From the NCBI RefSeq assembly GCF_038039535.1, contig NZ_JBBPHP010000005.1, forward strand, positions 186,001 through 250,000: a stretch of DNA of 64,000 nt, read 5' to 3'. The notes beneath the pieces were generated by a model that was not told the origin of the DNA, did no database searches, and worked only from the letters and a program-made list of their open reading frames with translations. Positions 1 to 9,023 of this stretch are shown one piece after another. A program made the position numbers and the translations under genes. This DNA comes from Catalinimonas sp038039535 (GTDB lineage Bacteria > Bacteroidota > Bacteroidia > Cytophagales > Cyclobacteriaceae). Positions within the stretch are counted from its first letter, which is position 1. Each line of letters opens with the position of its first letter.

Positions 1-180
1 TCCGGGGAAGAAGAAATGGTGCTTAGCCAATTGATTGATGTTCCTTTTACCCAACATATAAAAAGTAGCAATACTACCAGACGTATTTTGTTAGATGACC
101 TGATCAAGTTTTATCAACTGCATGTAGAAGGCTTCAGTGATCTGAAATCTACTGCTGTACTTAGGGAGCTTATGGAATAA
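1..180 (+). CDS. recO: DNA repair protein RecO, C-terminal fragment
   Basis: The window opens inside a plus-strand reading frame whose last 59 codons end in TAA. The tail contains a run of the form LLDDLIKFYQLHVEGF followed by LKSTAVL, which resembles the conserved C-terminus of RecO (…yYqlHi.gf..lkSl.vL). RecO loads RecA onto SSB-coated single-stranded DNA in the RecFOR pathway. The N-terminal OB fold and the zinc-finger region lie outside the window and cannot be checked. A strong hairpin follows the stop directly, so the gene ends its transcription unit here. The call rests on a short tail, so it is probable rather than certain. Confidence 0.7.
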   Translation, partial: SGEEEMVLSQLIDVPFTQHIKSSNTTRRILLDDLIKFYQLHVEGFSDLKSTAVLRELME

Positions 181-184
181 AAAA

Positions 185-203
185 AGCGGGAGATTATCCC
201 GCT
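185..203. terminator. Bidirectional hairpin terminator
   Basis: A perfect 7-bp stem (AGCGGGA / TCCCGCT) encloses a 5-base loop. It has an A-run on its left and a T-rich stretch on its right, so it can serve both the recO transcript coming from the left and the lipoprotein transcript coming from the right. The two genes are convergent. Confidence 0.75.
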
Positions 204-239
204 AATGTTATTTTACAATGTGGTTCTTTTTGATCAAGA

Positions 240-1076
240 TTAAGAGGCAGGTTCTTCACCGGCTTCCAGGGTAAAAGTCCTTTCTTCACTATTGAAAGGG
301 CTCTCTACCAGATTACCCTGGCTATCTACCAATTCAATTTTAACAGTATTCTCACCCATTGGTAAACCTTCAAGTACCATAGGCGCCCACTCGTCTACCA
401 TAAATTCCTGATCACCATTTACGGTAACCCTTACCTGATTTCCGTTAGTGCCAATTTCAGTATTAACTAAATAGAAGTCAAAAAGTACAGTCTCTGTATC
501 AGCGCCCGAGTAGGTACCTTTAGGACGGCTGTAGAAAAGCATCGGAGCAGAAAGGTCCACTTCTTCGCCTTCTCCCTCACCTACGGTAAATTGAGAAACA
601 GTAAAAGCCTCAGGTTGCTTTACACTTTCGTGATAAGATCTTGAAAGGAATGAAAGTGCTACATAATGGCCATTGTCCAACTCCATCTCATGCGTAGGCT
701 CATAAATAGCATAATAAGGATTGTTATTTAAAATCAGGTGAATATGTTGTCCGTCGGCAGAATTAGCCAGCGGCTTTTGGTCAGCATCGGCAGTTTGTAC
801 GCCAAGCTCATAATTGGTTACATCATAGTTAAATGATACAGTATTGCCATTGATGGTTTCCCCTTCAGAAGGAGAGCTGATTTCCAAAATAGCATCAGGA
901 TAATCTACTGAAGCAGGTGCAGGAGATAATGTTACTTCTGACATACTCTCTTGCTGCATATCGCCTGAAGTATCGCTCATATCAGAGCCTTCTTCTTCCT
1001 GAGTACCGGTAGATCCGCATGAGGCAACGGCAAATAGAAAAAATAAAGAAATAAAAGATAAAAATAAGTTTTTCAT
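240..1076 (-). CDS. Lipoprotein of unknown function
   Basis: A 278-residue protein starts with a short basic N-terminus, a hydrophobic stretch and a lipobox AVASC near residue 20, so it should be lipid-anchored. An acidic linker rich in E, D, S and M follows (residues 24-45). The rest looks like two beta-rich modules: one with a GQHIHLILNN segment near residue 110, the other ending in a segment similar to an Ig-like repeat (residues ~180-272). I recall similar Bacteroidota proteins annotated loosely as phosphopeptide-binding, but I see no catalytic motif. It is monocistronic, with its own -7 element and a terminator shared with recO. Confidence 0.6.
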   Translation of the reverse strand: MKNLFLSFISLFFLFAVASCGSTGTQEEEGSDMSDTSGDMQQESMSEVTLSPAPASVDYPDAILEISSPSEGETINGNTVSFNYDVTNYELGVQTADADQKPLANSADGQHIHLILNNNPYYAIYEPTHEMELDNGHYVALSFLSRSYHESVKQPEAFTVSQFTVGEGEGEEVDLSAPMLFYSRPKGTYSGADTETVLFDFYLVNTEIGTNGNQVRVTVNGDQEFMVDEWAPMVLEGLPMGENTVKIELVDSQGNLVESPFNSEERTFTLEAGEEPAS

Positions 1077-1105
1077 AGCACAGTTTTTTTTAGTTTGATG
1101 AAGTG

Positions 1106-1113
1106 CAAAGTTA
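1106..1113 (-). promoter_or_regulatory. Candidate -7 element upstream of the lipoprotein gene
   Basis: The minus strand reads TAACTTTG, matching the Bacteroidota -7 consensus TAnnTTTG, 30 bases upstream of the lipoprotein ATG. No good TTG is found about 20 bases further upstream, so the -33 part is weak. Confidence 0.4.
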
Positions 1114-1168
1114 TTACAAATTTTGCCTTATTGTCCAGTTAGAGAAGTTTTAATAAAAAAGTATAAAG

Positions 1169-2140
1169 ATGGCAGATGCATCATTTGACAATATACCTTC
1201 CCTGAATTTAGACGACTTCAGAAGTGGTAACAAAGAAGAGAGAACAAAGTTTGTCGCTGAGCTTGGAAATGCATTTAATAATGTTGGTTTTGTAGCCATC
1301 AAAAATCATGGTCTTAGCGATGACCTGAGAAACAAGCTTTATCAGGCTATTCAGGAGTTCTTCAGCTTACCGGAAAATGTAAAGAAGCAGTATGATAAGC
1401 CGGAACTTCACGGGCAACGTGGATATACCAGCAAAGGTAAAGAACATGCAAAAGGACGTACTACGGGTGACTTGAAAGAATTTTATCAGATTGGTCAGAT
1501 CGTGGAAGATGATGATCCGGTGAAAGCAATTTATCCTGATAACATATGGCCTTCCGAGCTACCAGCTATGGAAAAGTACGCTACTCAGGCTTTTAAAACC
1601 CTGGAAAACGCTGGCCAGGATATACTCAAAGCTGTGGCTTTGTATCTGGACCTGCCAGAAAACTATTTTGATGATAAAGTACACAATGGTAATAGTATTT
1701 TGAGAGCTATTCACTATTTTCCTATTGAAGATCCTGACTCCATCCCAGAAGATGCAGTGAGGGCTGCTGAACACGGTGATATCAACTTGATTACCTTGCT
1801 TATGGGGGCAAGTGCCGAGGGGCTGGAGATTCAGCGACGAGATGACAAATGGTTTCCAGTAACAGCACTGCCAGAACAGATTGTGGTAAATGTAGGAGAT
1901 ATGCTGGCCCGACTCACCAATGACAGACTTAAATCTACGATACACAGGGTAGTAAATCCACCTAAGGAAAAAATGAAGACTTCTCGTTATTCAATTCCTT
2001 TCTTTCTGCACCCGCGCTCAGAGATGGATCTTACCTGCCTTGAAAATTGTGTGAGTGCGGATCATCCTAAGCAGTATAAAGATATGACCGCAGGAGAGTT
2101 TTTGGATGAAAGACTGGCTGAAATAGGTCTGAAAAAGTAA
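1169..2140 (+). CDS. 2-oxoglutarate/Fe(II)-dependent dioxygenase, isopenicillin N synthase family
   Basis: A 323-residue cytosolic enzyme with an N-terminal DIOX_N-type region (residues ~8-110, with a GFVAIKNHG segment) and a C-terminal jelly-roll 2OG-Fe(II) oxygenase domain. The metal triad is visible as H202-x-D204 (EHGD) and H259 (STIHR). R273-x-S275 (RYS) is the expected 2-oxoglutarate carboxylate clamp. The family uses Fe(II), O2 and 2-oxoglutarate to hydroxylate or desaturate small molecules; the substrate cannot be read from sequence. The gene stands alone, 92 bases from a divergent lipoprotein gene and 40 bases before the transporter gene. It is full length and intact. Confidence 0.85.
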   Translation: MADASFDNIPSLNLDDFRSGNKEERTKFVAELGNAFNNVGFVAIKNHGLSDDLRNKLYQAIQEFFSLPENVKKQYDKPELHGQRGYTSKGKEHAKGRTTGDLKEFYQIGQIVEDDDPVKAIYPDNIWPSELPAMEKYATQAFKTLENAGQDILKAVALYLDLPENYFDDKVHNGNSILRAIHYFPIEDPDSIPEDAVRAAEHGDINLITLLMGASAEGLEIQRRDDKWFPVTALPEQIVVNVGDMLARLTNDRLKSTIHRVVNPPKEKMKTSRYSIPFFLHPRSEMDLTCLENCVSADHPKQYKDMTAGEFLDERLAEIGLKK

Positions 2141-2180
2141 TGATGATAGTAATAATTTAATCTTGTAAAGGCTAATTCAA

Positions 2181-3356
2181 GTGGTCAGGCGTGTTCGTCA
2201 TATTATTTTTCTGAAGGATGTATTCCTGCTTACGATCAGCGCCTTTGGAGGGCCGCAGGCCCACATGACTTTGCTTTTACGGATGATGGTTGAGAAGAGG
2301 CGTTATTTAAACGAAAAAGAACTGATTGAGCTTTATGCACTTTGCCAGATTCTACCAGGGCCAACTTCTACTCAAACCATTACTGCGATAGGCTATAGGA
2401 TAGGAGGGGCAAAACTAGCTTTTCTTACCCTGATGGTTTGGGCTTTTCCAGCGGTAACTATTATGACCACATTGGCTATCGTAGTTTCACACTTTCAACG
2501 ACAGGAGATTTCATTAGCGTTTACACGTTTTATCCAGCCTATGGCAGTTGGCTTTGTAGCATATGCTTCTTATACGATCAGCAAAAAGGTAGTAAGCACC
2601 AGAACAGGAATTATTATTATGCTTTTGGCAGCAGTAGTGTCCTTCTTTATCCGTAAGCCCTTTATTTATCCGCTGCTTTTATTCCTGGCTGGTTTTGCTA
2701 CCTCCATCAAATGGAAAAAACATCCCAGGGAGCAAAAACAGAAATTATCTATTAAGTGGGGTAATCTCATACTGTGGATAAGTGTGTTAATAATTGCAGC
2801 AATTGTGGGAGGAGTTACACAGACTCTACCTATTCGTTTGTTTGAGAATTTTTATCGGAACGGAAGTCTGATCTTTGGAGGAGGGCAGGTATTGATTCCT
2901 TTGTTGTATACCGAATTTGTAGACTTTCTTGGATATCTCAGTTCAGAAGAATTTCTCTCAGGATACGCTATGGTGCAGGCAGTACCAGGACCTACCTTTT
3001 CATTCAGTGCGTATATAGGTGCATTAGCCATGAGAGAGTATGGTATGAGTGGGGAAATATTGGGTGGAATTGTGGCGTCAGCAGGGATATTTCTACCCGG
3101 GACCTTTCTTATCTTTTTTATGATCAGGTTTTGGGATGAGCTGAAAAAGTATCGTGTAATTAAAGCCTCTCTGGAAGGTGTGACTGCGGCAAGTTCGGGG
3201 ATGGTAATAGCCGCTGCTTTCCTGTTAATGGAACCTATCTCCGCAGATTGGGTAAATACAGCGTTTATCTTGGGTACTTTTCTACTCTTAAAATTCACAC
3301 CCATACCCGCTCCTTTAATCATCTTGGCAGGTTTAGGTGCAGGTTTCCTGCTATAA
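2181..3356 (+). CDS. chrA: Chromate transporter family (CHR) membrane protein
   Basis: A 391-residue two-domain CHR protein. The N-terminal half shows the signature FGGPQAH (about residue 22) and LPGPTSTQ (about residue 58). The C-terminal half repeats the pattern with FGGGQVLIPLL and VPGPTFSFSAY, so this is the long, duplicated form with roughly ten membrane segments. The family exports chromate, usually by proton antiport, although many members have not been tested. The start is GTG: an in-frame TAA lies 15 bases upstream and no ATG is available, and AAAGG at 2167-2171 is a plausible ribosome binding site. It may be co-transcribed with the oxygenase gene 40 bases upstream. A strong hairpin follows the stop. 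Confidence 0.85.
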   Translation: MVRRVRHIIFLKDVFLLTISAFGGPQAHMTLLLRMMVEKRRYLNEKELIELYALCQILPGPTSTQTITAIGYRIGGAKLAFLTLMVWAFPAVTIMTTLAIVVSHFQRQEISLAFTRFIQPMAVGFVAYASYTISKKVVSTRTGIIIMLLAAVVSFFIRKPFIYPLLLFLAGFATSIKWKKHPREQKQKLSIKWGNLILWISVLIIAAIVGGVTQTLPIRLFENFYRNGSLIFGGGQVLIPLLYTEFVDFLGYLSSEEFLSGYAMVQAVPGPTFSFSAYIGALAMREYGMSGEILGGIVASAGIFLPGTFLIFFMIRFWDELKKYRVIKASLEGVTAASSGMVIAAAFLLMEPISADWVNTAFILGTFLLLKFTPIPAPLIILAGLGAGFLL

Positions 3357-3359
3357 AGA

Positions 3360-3383
3360 ATAACCCTTCTAAAGAAGGGTTAT
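3360..3383. terminator. Bidirectional hairpin terminator
   Basis: A perfect 10-bp stem (ATAACCCTTC / GAAGGGTTAT) with the 4-base loop TAAA starts three bases after the chrA stop. It sits between the convergent chrA (+) and the WcaJ-like gene (-), and is flanked by AT-rich sequence on both sides. It would end both the chrA transcript and the long polysaccharide operon. Confidence 0.8.
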
Positions 3384-3418
3384 CAAAATATTATATATGT
3401 TGAAGTTTATTTACTTTT

Positions 3419-4792
3419 TTACTTTCCTTCAGCTTTGAAGATCACCATAATAGTCATTAATATAATCTTCAGGTCTAATGAGAAAGATACATTTTTAAGA
3501 TATAAAAGGTCATATCGTAATCTTTTGACCATTTCATCAATATTCTCAGCATACCCAAACTTAATTTGACCAATTGATGTAATGCCAGGCTTTACATGTT
3601 GTAAATATTTGTATTGCGGTGCAACCTCTACAATTTGATCAATATAATATCTTCTCTCAGGCCTAGGACCTACAATAGACATATCTCCCTTCAATACATT
3701 AAAGAACTGAGGAATTTCATCCAGTCTTAACTTTCTCATCAGCCTTCCCCAAGGGGTGATTCTAGGGTCGTTGTCATAAGCTAGGCATGGACCTTTGCAT
3801 TCTGCATTAGTATACATACTTCTAAACTTATAGATCAGAAAAGGCTTTCCGCCTTTACCAATTCTCTCTTGTGAAAAGAGTACAGGACCTTTTGAAGTGA
3901 ACATAGTAAGCAATGCTACTAAAAGAAATACTGGCAGCCCTAACGTAATCACAGCTAAAGAAAATGTAATATCAAAGGCCCGTTTAAAAATAATAGCCTT
4001 TACATCTTCCGTAGAAGCATCGGTAATGTTAAGTACAGGAATGTTGTCATACCTTTCCAGGGTAACTCCCCTATAGGCATAAGCACGATAATCAGTAATT
4101 ACTTTTGTTTTTCTTCTAAAACGTTCTCCGAAGTTGAGAATCTGCTGAACAGTTTCATGCTCCAGATAGGGAGTGCAACAGTAAATTTCATCAACTTCAT
4201 TTTTAAGCACAAAGTCCCGCAATTTATCTATTCCTCCCAAAATTTGCTTTCCATCAGAAGCTTTATCATCAAAATACCCCAAAAATCTATATCCATATTC
4301 TCTATGCCGACTAAAGAAGCTTGTTAATTCTTCAGCGATTTCACCATACCCGGCTATTACAATTTTTCTGTTATTATATCCTTGTAATCTGTATTGTCTT
4401 AAAAAATAAGTAAACACCGCTTTCCAAAGCGAAACCATAAAAAACAGAAGCAGATATGATATGATTAAATGTTCTCTTGAATAGTAAAAAGCTTTGAAAG
4501 CCATGAAAAACACAGCTACTATTAGAGCATGTAATAATATTGAAGTATAATGCTTAACTAGTATGTTAGGTATGGTTGAAGAAACCCTGGAAATTCTATA
4601 GGGTTTGATTATCAGTATAGATAGTATCCAAGAAATATTAATGAAAAATAAAAGTCCTGAATAAGGAGAATTAAATAAGGTGCTAACTCCCTCAAATACA
4701 AAAAGATAAGAAGCTAAAAAGGATAAGTTGAGGAGCAATAAGTCTACTCCTACGTGTATCGTCCTTATATTTTTAGAGAAACGGTGGTTCAT
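3419..4792 (-). CDS. Undecaprenyl-phosphate sugar phosphotransferase, WcaJ-like polyprenyl glycosylphosphotransferase
   Basis: A 457-residue membrane enzyme that should start glycan assembly by moving a sugar-1-phosphate from a UDP-sugar to undecaprenyl phosphate at the inner face of the membrane. Residues ~12-130 hold four to five hydrophobic segments. Residues ~142-205 form a Rossmann-like CoA-binding-type domain (KIVIAGYGEIA). Residues ~270-457 are the bacterial sugar transferase domain, with KRAFDITFS, YKFRSM, RLDEIPQFFNVLKGDMSIVG, the GPRPE motif and VKPGITS. It is the last gene of the locus, separated from the preceding Wzi-like gene by a 350-base leader with its own -7 element. The sugar it transfers cannot be told from sequence. 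Confidence 0.9.
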   Translation of the reverse strand: MNHRFSKNIRTIHVGVDLLLLNLSFLASYLFVFEGVSTLFNSPYSGLLFFINISWILSILIIKPYRISRVSSTIPNILVKHYTSILLHALIVAVFFMAFKAFYYSREHLIISYLLLFFMVSLWKAVFTYFLRQYRLQGYNNRKIVIAGYGEIAEELTSFFSRHREYGYRFLGYFDDKASDGKQILGGIDKLRDFVLKNEVDEIYCCTPYLEHETVQQILNFGERFRRKTKVITDYRAYAYRGVTLERYDNIPVLNITDASTEDVKAIIFKRAFDITFSLAVITLGLPVFLLVALLTMFTSKGPVLFSQERIGKGGKPFLIYKFRSMYTNAECKGPCLAYDNDPRITPWGRLMRKLRLDEIPQFFNVLKGDMSIVGPRPERRYYIDQIVEVAPQYKYLQHVKPGITSIGQIKFGYAENIDEMVKRLRYDLLYLKNVSFSLDLKIILMTIMVIFKAEGK

Positions 4793-4993
4793 GTGCTATT
4801 CTCTTAACTTAATCAACTATCAAAGTTTCGTTTAAGCATATTAAACATTTATCATGCCAGGGTTACCTCCCTTGACACATAAGAAGATTAGATAGTTGTA
4901 ACAGGATTATCTAAAGCTCCGCAAAGTTTAAGTTTATAAAAGGATATGCCAAGCCCTTATTATTGAATCTTTGTATGATGTAATAAACGGATT

Positions 4994-5009
4994 GAATCTG
5001 TTCAGATTC
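4994..5009. repeat. Perfect inverted repeat in the leader
   Basis: GAATCTG and CAGATTC are separated by TT. It may form a 6-bp hairpin with a GTTC loop, or be a protein-binding dyad. It sits about 20 bases downstream of the -7 element at 5030-5037. Its function is unknown. Confidence 0.45.
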
Positions 5010-5029
5010 TTATAAATTTTTAGCGGGAG

Positions 5030-5060
5030 CAAAGCTAATTCATTAAAAATTCAGAAAAAA
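5030..5060 (-). promoter_or_regulatory. Candidate promoter for the WcaJ-like gene
   Basis: The minus strand reads TTT-N20-TAGCTTTG, close to the Bacteroidota consensus TTG-N20-TAnnTTTG. The -7 element (5030-5037) is identical to that of the wza-like promoter at 43594. The predicted start is near 5023, about 230 bases before the ATG. Confidence 0.5.
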
Positions 5061-5176
5061 AGGTATGCCATTAAAAATATGAAATTAAAAGCAGTTTAGT
5101 TTAGATTTATACTTCAACTCTTCTTTATACAATTGCCTGATCAAAATGTCAAAAATCAAAGCTCCGTATATCTAAT

Positions 5177-6745
5177 TTATGGCTTATCTAAGTTGATTAA
5201 GGTATCACCTGACCACTTAATACCCAACATAATGCCTATGTTTTTTGAGAGCTCTCCAGTATCCATAGCATAGATTATGCTCGCGTTGAGATTATTATTT
5301 AATTTAAAAAGGGCTTCCAAAAGCATGTAGTGTTGTCTTAATGGAGGGGCAAACTCATATGTTAGGTTTGGATTGGTTCTACTACCCCATTCCTGAATTC
5401 CACCATTCAGCCCACCGTAAGTACCGTAGTTTAAAGTAGTTGTCATGAGCAGTTTGTACTCAAGTTGTGGAATAACTCTACCTTTCAGTCCTATATGATG
5501 TGCTACAATTCTATTATTTACAATGTTGAAATCAAATTTGCCTTTGTCTGGATCTGAGAAGTTATCTATATAAGTTTGAGCCCTTTCATTAGTAAAAAAT
5601 AGAGGCGTTCCTATGATATGTCCTTTATAAGTCCATCCTGTTCTATATAGATAATTATTGTAGTAATTATCTCGTCCCCCATATGAATAGCCAAAATTGT
5701 CAAAGTCATTAGAACGAGCATCTGTAAGTCCAGGCCCACTTTGATATAATGTATTTATATATTCATAATTGAGTTTAGAGATGTATATTGATTTGGTCTT
5801 ATTTTTAATAGTAAGTCCCAATAGGCGATCTTTATTCTTCCAGATACGAATTCCAGACCAATCTTCATAAGGCACCTGATAGTAGACTTCTAAATCTAAA
5901 GAAGGAAGTGATAGACTTGTGCCAATGTCATAAATACCTAAATTATCTCCCAATGCATTTAGTTGTTCTCCTACAATGGTGTTATTACTAGTAGGTACAC
6001 CTTCTGCACTTTTTGCAGCAATAACACGCAAGTAATCCTTAAAGCTAGCTGGAATTTTCCCTTCAGCAGGATGCTCTCCTCCCCAAACAACAAAATGAAC
6101 AAGTCCTGTATAAATATTGAATTTATTTTTGCCACCAAAACGGAGATAAAAAGTTTTTTCATGAAGAAAAGGGGTGTCAATGAAGCGTTCATCGTCAAAC
6201 CATCCATGTGCAAAAGTTCCTTTAAACTGTACGAATCCTTTAGTAAAGGGAACATTTGTATACTCAGGAACTTCAAGTAAAATTAATGGTAAAGGGGGAG
6301 CGTTCTGACTTATTGCCAATGAACCACTAGATAAGTCTTCTGCATGTGTACCAACTGTGCGTTCTTTTTTTCCTATTGTAAGTTTTAGGAAGTCGTATTG
6401 AAATCCTGTATAAGCCTGTTGAAGAAATACGGAGGAGGAGACAGGCTTTTGAAAACTTGTTTTTGAGAACATATCTATTCCTATAGATAAAGTCCCTTTC
6501 TGGAAAAAATGAAATTTGGAAAATGCGTTTGCTCTGAGTAGAGTAGAGAGGTTGTCTTGCAAATCAAAAACCCCAAATCTATTAGAAGCTATGTAATGCG
6601 GTAAATAGTCCTTTTGAGTCAAAGTCTGAAAAACACCAAGGCTATAAGTAACAGTATCTCTGTTCTGAGCCTGTTGAGCATAGCTTGCTGTAATCTGGAA
6701 ATAAAAAGATAACAGTAAAAAACCTTTAAATAGGGTAAGCTTCAT
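5177..6745 (-). CDS. Capsule assembly protein Wzi family, outer-membrane beta-barrel
   Basis: The frame is open from 6826, but the better start is the ATG at 6745. There the protein begins MKLTLFKGFLLLS… with a signal peptide ending near ASYA-QQ, giving 522 residues. The body has alternating hydrophobic and aromatic beta-strand patterns and resembles the Bacteroidota branch of Wzi proteins. Wzi is an outer-membrane lectin that helps retain capsule at the cell surface. This start overlaps the end of the upstream glycosyltransferase gene by 20 bases, indicating translational coupling. Its place beside the initiating transferase fits a role in surface attachment of the glycan made by this locus. 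No catalytic motif is expected. Confidence 0.75.
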   Translation of the reverse strand: MKLTLFKGFLLLSFYFQITASYAQQAQNRDTVTYSLGVFQTLTQKDYLPHYIASNRFGVFDLQDNLSTLLRANAFSKFHFFQKGTLSIGIDMFSKTSFQKPVSSSVFLQQAYTGFQYDFLKLTIGKKERTVGTHAEDLSSGSLAISQNAPPLPLILLEVPEYTNVPFTKGFVQFKGTFAHGWFDDERFIDTPFLHEKTFYLRFGGKNKFNIYTGLVHFVVWGGEHPAEGKIPASFKDYLRVIAAKSAEGVPTSNNTIVGEQLNALGDNLGIYDIGTSLSLPSLDLEVYYQVPYEDWSGIRIWKNKDRLLGLTIKNKTKSIYISKLNYEYINTLYQSGPGLTDARSNDFDNFGYSYGGRDNYYNNYLYRTGWTYKGHIIGTPLFFTNERAQTYIDNFSDPDKGKFDFNIVNNRIVAHHIGLKGRVIPQLEYKLLMTTTLNYGTYGGLNGGIQEWGSRTNPNLTYEFAPPLRQHYMLLEALFKLNNNLNASIIYAMDTGELSKNIGIMLGIKWSGDTLINLDKP

Positions 6746-7874
6746 TTTGTTGATAATCTGCCAACTTGGATAAAACGAACTGTTTAACCTCTTGTTGAAA
6801 TCGAAGTGCTGAAAAACTTTCAGCATGTTTTCTAATTACTAGGGGATCGTATTGTTTGTACTCTTCCTTAAACTTTTTGAGTGCTCTAATAATAGAATCT
6901 GCGCTTTGCTGGTAGAAAAATAGTCCCGTAATTCCTTCTCTTACAGTTTCCAGAGAGCCTCCTTTTCCAAAAGCAATTACGGGAGTCCCACAGGCTTGAG
7001 CTTCCACAGGAATAATACCAAAATCCTCATCAGCAGCAAAAACAAATGCTTTAGCTCTTTGCATATGAGAGATAAGTGTTTTCTGGTCCTGAAATCCCAG
7101 GAAAGATATATTTTCACAATTGAAAGCTTTCTCTCTTATTTTTTTACTATCAGGACCGTCTCCAATAACTATTAACTTTTCTTCAGGCATATTAGAAAAT
7201 GCCTCTACAATAACATCTATTTTTTTGTAGGGTACAAAACGAGAAGCAGTGAGGAAAAAGTTTTCCTTTTTTGTATGAAGCTCGAAAGTCTCTACATGCA
7301 CAGGTGGATAAATTACTTGAGCATCTCGTTTATATACCTTGTTAATTCTGGCAGCAATATAATTGGAGTTGGCAATAAAATGGTCTATTCTATTTATCGT
7401 ACTAAGATCCCATTGTCTAAGATAATGTAAAAATAACTTTGCAAAGAAGCCTTTGACTCCTTTATGTAAACCGGATTCTCTTAAATACTGATGATATAAG
7501 TCCCATGCATATCGCATAGGTGAATGACAATAGCAGATATGGAGTTGATTACTGTTGGTAATTATTCCTTTAGATACTGCATGGCTATTAGAGATCACTA
7601 TGTCATAAAAAGACACATTGAGTTGCTCAATAGCCAAAGGCATTAGGGGTAAATAGTTTCTATACTTGGTTTTCGCAAAAGGTAGTTTCTGTATAAAAGT
7701 AGTTTTGACAGGTTTGTTTTGTATAAAGTATTTTAACTCATCAGGCAAAAACTCAACTACGCTAAAAAGATCAGCATGAGGAAAGACATTTAGAATTTGT
7801 TCTAGCACCTTTTCTGAACCTGAATGGTCTACAAACCATTCGTGAACAATCGCAATTTTGGGTTTTTGCATCAT
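6726..7874 (-). CDS. Glycosyltransferase family 4 protein
   Basis: A 382-residue GT-B fold retaining glycosyltransferase. The N-terminal half starts IAIVHEWFVDHSGSEK and carries a CYCHSPMRYAWD segment typical of WbaZ/mannosyltransferase-like GT4 enzymes. The C-terminal half shows FLTASRFVPYKKID and the nucleotide-sugar site DEDFGIIPVE (the EX7E motif) followed by QACGTPVIAFGKGG. It should add one sugar to the lipid-linked glycan in the cytoplasm. It lies 21 bases after the preceding GT4 gene and overlaps the Wzi-like gene. The similarity to mannosyltransferases is suggestive only. Confidence 0.85.
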   Translation of the reverse strand: MMQKPKIAIVHEWFVDHSGSEKVLEQILNVFPHADLFSVVEFLPDELKYFIQNKPVKTTFIQKLPFAKTKYRNYLPLMPLAIEQLNVSFYDIVISNSHAVSKGIITNSNQLHICYCHSPMRYAWDLYHQYLRESGLHKGVKGFFAKLFLHYLRQWDLSTINRIDHFIANSNYIAARINKVYKRDAQVIYPPVHVETFELHTKKENFFLTASRFVPYKKIDVIVEAFSNMPEEKLIVIGDGPDSKKIREKAFNCENISFLGFQDQKTLISHMQRAKAFVFAADEDFGIIPVEAQACGTPVIAFGKGGSLETVREGITGLFFYQQSADSIIRALKKFKEEYKQYDPLVIRKHAESFSALRFQQEVKQFVLSKLADYQQNEAYPI

Positions 7875-7895
7875 AGTGTTTAACAGCGTAAAAAA

Positions 7896-8990
7896 TTATA
7901 AGCTATCAAGGAGTTTGATATGCTTTCGGATGGATTGGTCCCAAGTGTATGAAGCAGCCTGCTGAAGGCCTTTATTTATCATTTTGTCTTTCTGGGCTTG
8001 AGGGTAGGTTAGTAGTTTGTAAATATCCATTCCCATCTGATTAATATCCATAGGGTCAGTATAATGAATGTCTGGGCCACAAATTTCTGGCATACTCGCA
8101 TAGTTAGAAACCAGCACCGGACATCCACAAGCCATTGCTTCTAAGGGTGGAAGGCCAAACCCTTCATATAATGAAGGAAAAACAAACAAGCTAGCGAGAT
8201 TGTAAATTGCAGGTAAGTCCTCATCAGCTATATAGCCCGTAAAATGTATACTTTGTTCTAAGCTTTTGTCATGTGATAAACGCTCAAATATATTATTATC
8301 GTTGGTAATGAAGCCCTCTTTTTTTCCCACGATGACCAATGAGTAATGAGGAAGTTGAGACTTTACTAACGCAAAAGCATTAATAAGGGAGATTAGGTTC
8401 TTATGAGGTTTGACGTTACCTACGAATAAAATAAAGTTATCCGGTAATATATATTTTTCTCTTACAGTCTGAAGTAAACTATTATCCCTAATAGAACTAA
8501 AATGATTATGATTGATACCGTTACTAATTACACTTATCTTATCGGGTGAACAATGAGTATATTTGACAATTTCCTTTTTTGAAAATTGGGATACAGTAAT
8601 AATATGATGGCTTTTTTTCACGGCAGCTTGCATCATTATTTTTGCATAAAGCTTTTGCTTTAAAGATAATGATTGAAGATAAGCCAAATGATATACATCA
8701 TGTATAGTAACCAACCTCTTTTTGGCCTTAATGGGTAATACAGGTACATTATAATGAGGGGACCAAAAGATATCACACTTAGGGATCAAAGAAGGAAGTT
8801 TAATAATTTCTTGTACAGAGTATATTGAAATATTACTAGCAATGCTTTTAGCTTGATAAGGAGAAACCTCTTGAGCATCACCAATTAGTATTAATGCATA
8901 TTTTTTAGCCAGAGGTGGAAGTAGATTTTGCAAATAAGTCCCTATGCCAGAGGAGTAAAGCATGCGTACGTCTATACAGAGTTTCAACAT
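7896..8990 (-). CDS. Glycosyltransferase family 4 protein
   Basis: A 364-residue GT-B enzyme. The N-terminus has the acceptor-domain pattern DVRMLYSSGIGTYLQNLLP, often seen in mannosyl- and rhamnosyl-transferases. The C-terminal Rossmann domain has FILFVGNVKPHKNL and EGFGLPPLEAMACGCPV, the EX7E motif. It is expected to act at the cytoplasmic face on the growing repeat unit. The gene is 33 bases downstream of the methyltransferase gene in the same operon. Donor and linkage are unknown. Confidence 0.85.
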   Translation of the reverse strand: MLKLCIDVRMLYSSGIGTYLQNLLPPLAKKYALILIGDAQEVSPYQAKSIASNISIYSVQEIIKLPSLIPKCDIFWSPHYNVPVLPIKAKKRLVTIHDVYHLAYLQSLSLKQKLYAKIMMQAAVKKSHHIITVSQFSKKEIVKYTHCSPDKISVISNGINHNHFSSIRDNSLLQTVREKYILPDNFILFVGNVKPHKNLISLINAFALVKSQLPHYSLVIVGKKEGFITNDNNIFERLSHDKSLEQSIHFTGYIADEDLPAIYNLASLFVFPSLYEGFGLPPLEAMACGCPVLVSNYASMPEICGPDIHYTDPMDINQMGMDIYKLLTYPQAQKDKMINKGLQQAASYTWDQSIRKHIKLLDSL

Positions 8991-9023
8991 ACTCCTATTA
9001 ATATTAAATTCAGCAAAATGATT

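Larger units (their letters stand above)
4793..5176. other. Intergenic leader upstream of the WcaJ-like gene
   Basis: This AT-rich stretch holds no convincing open frame. It contains a TAGCTTTG -7 element (minus strand), a GAATCTG-TT-CAGATTC dyad at 4994-5009 and a weaker TTAGATA/TATCTAA inverted repeat at 4888-4914. The last two would lie in a roughly 230-base 5' leader of the WcaJ-like mRNA. No terminator for the upstream Wzi-like gene is evident, so read-through is likely. Confidence 0.5.

Noticed and set aside
6746..6826. Longer N-terminus of the Wzi-like gene
   Set aside because: The extra residues overlap the glycosyltransferase gene by 101 bases and precede a proper signal peptide at 6745.
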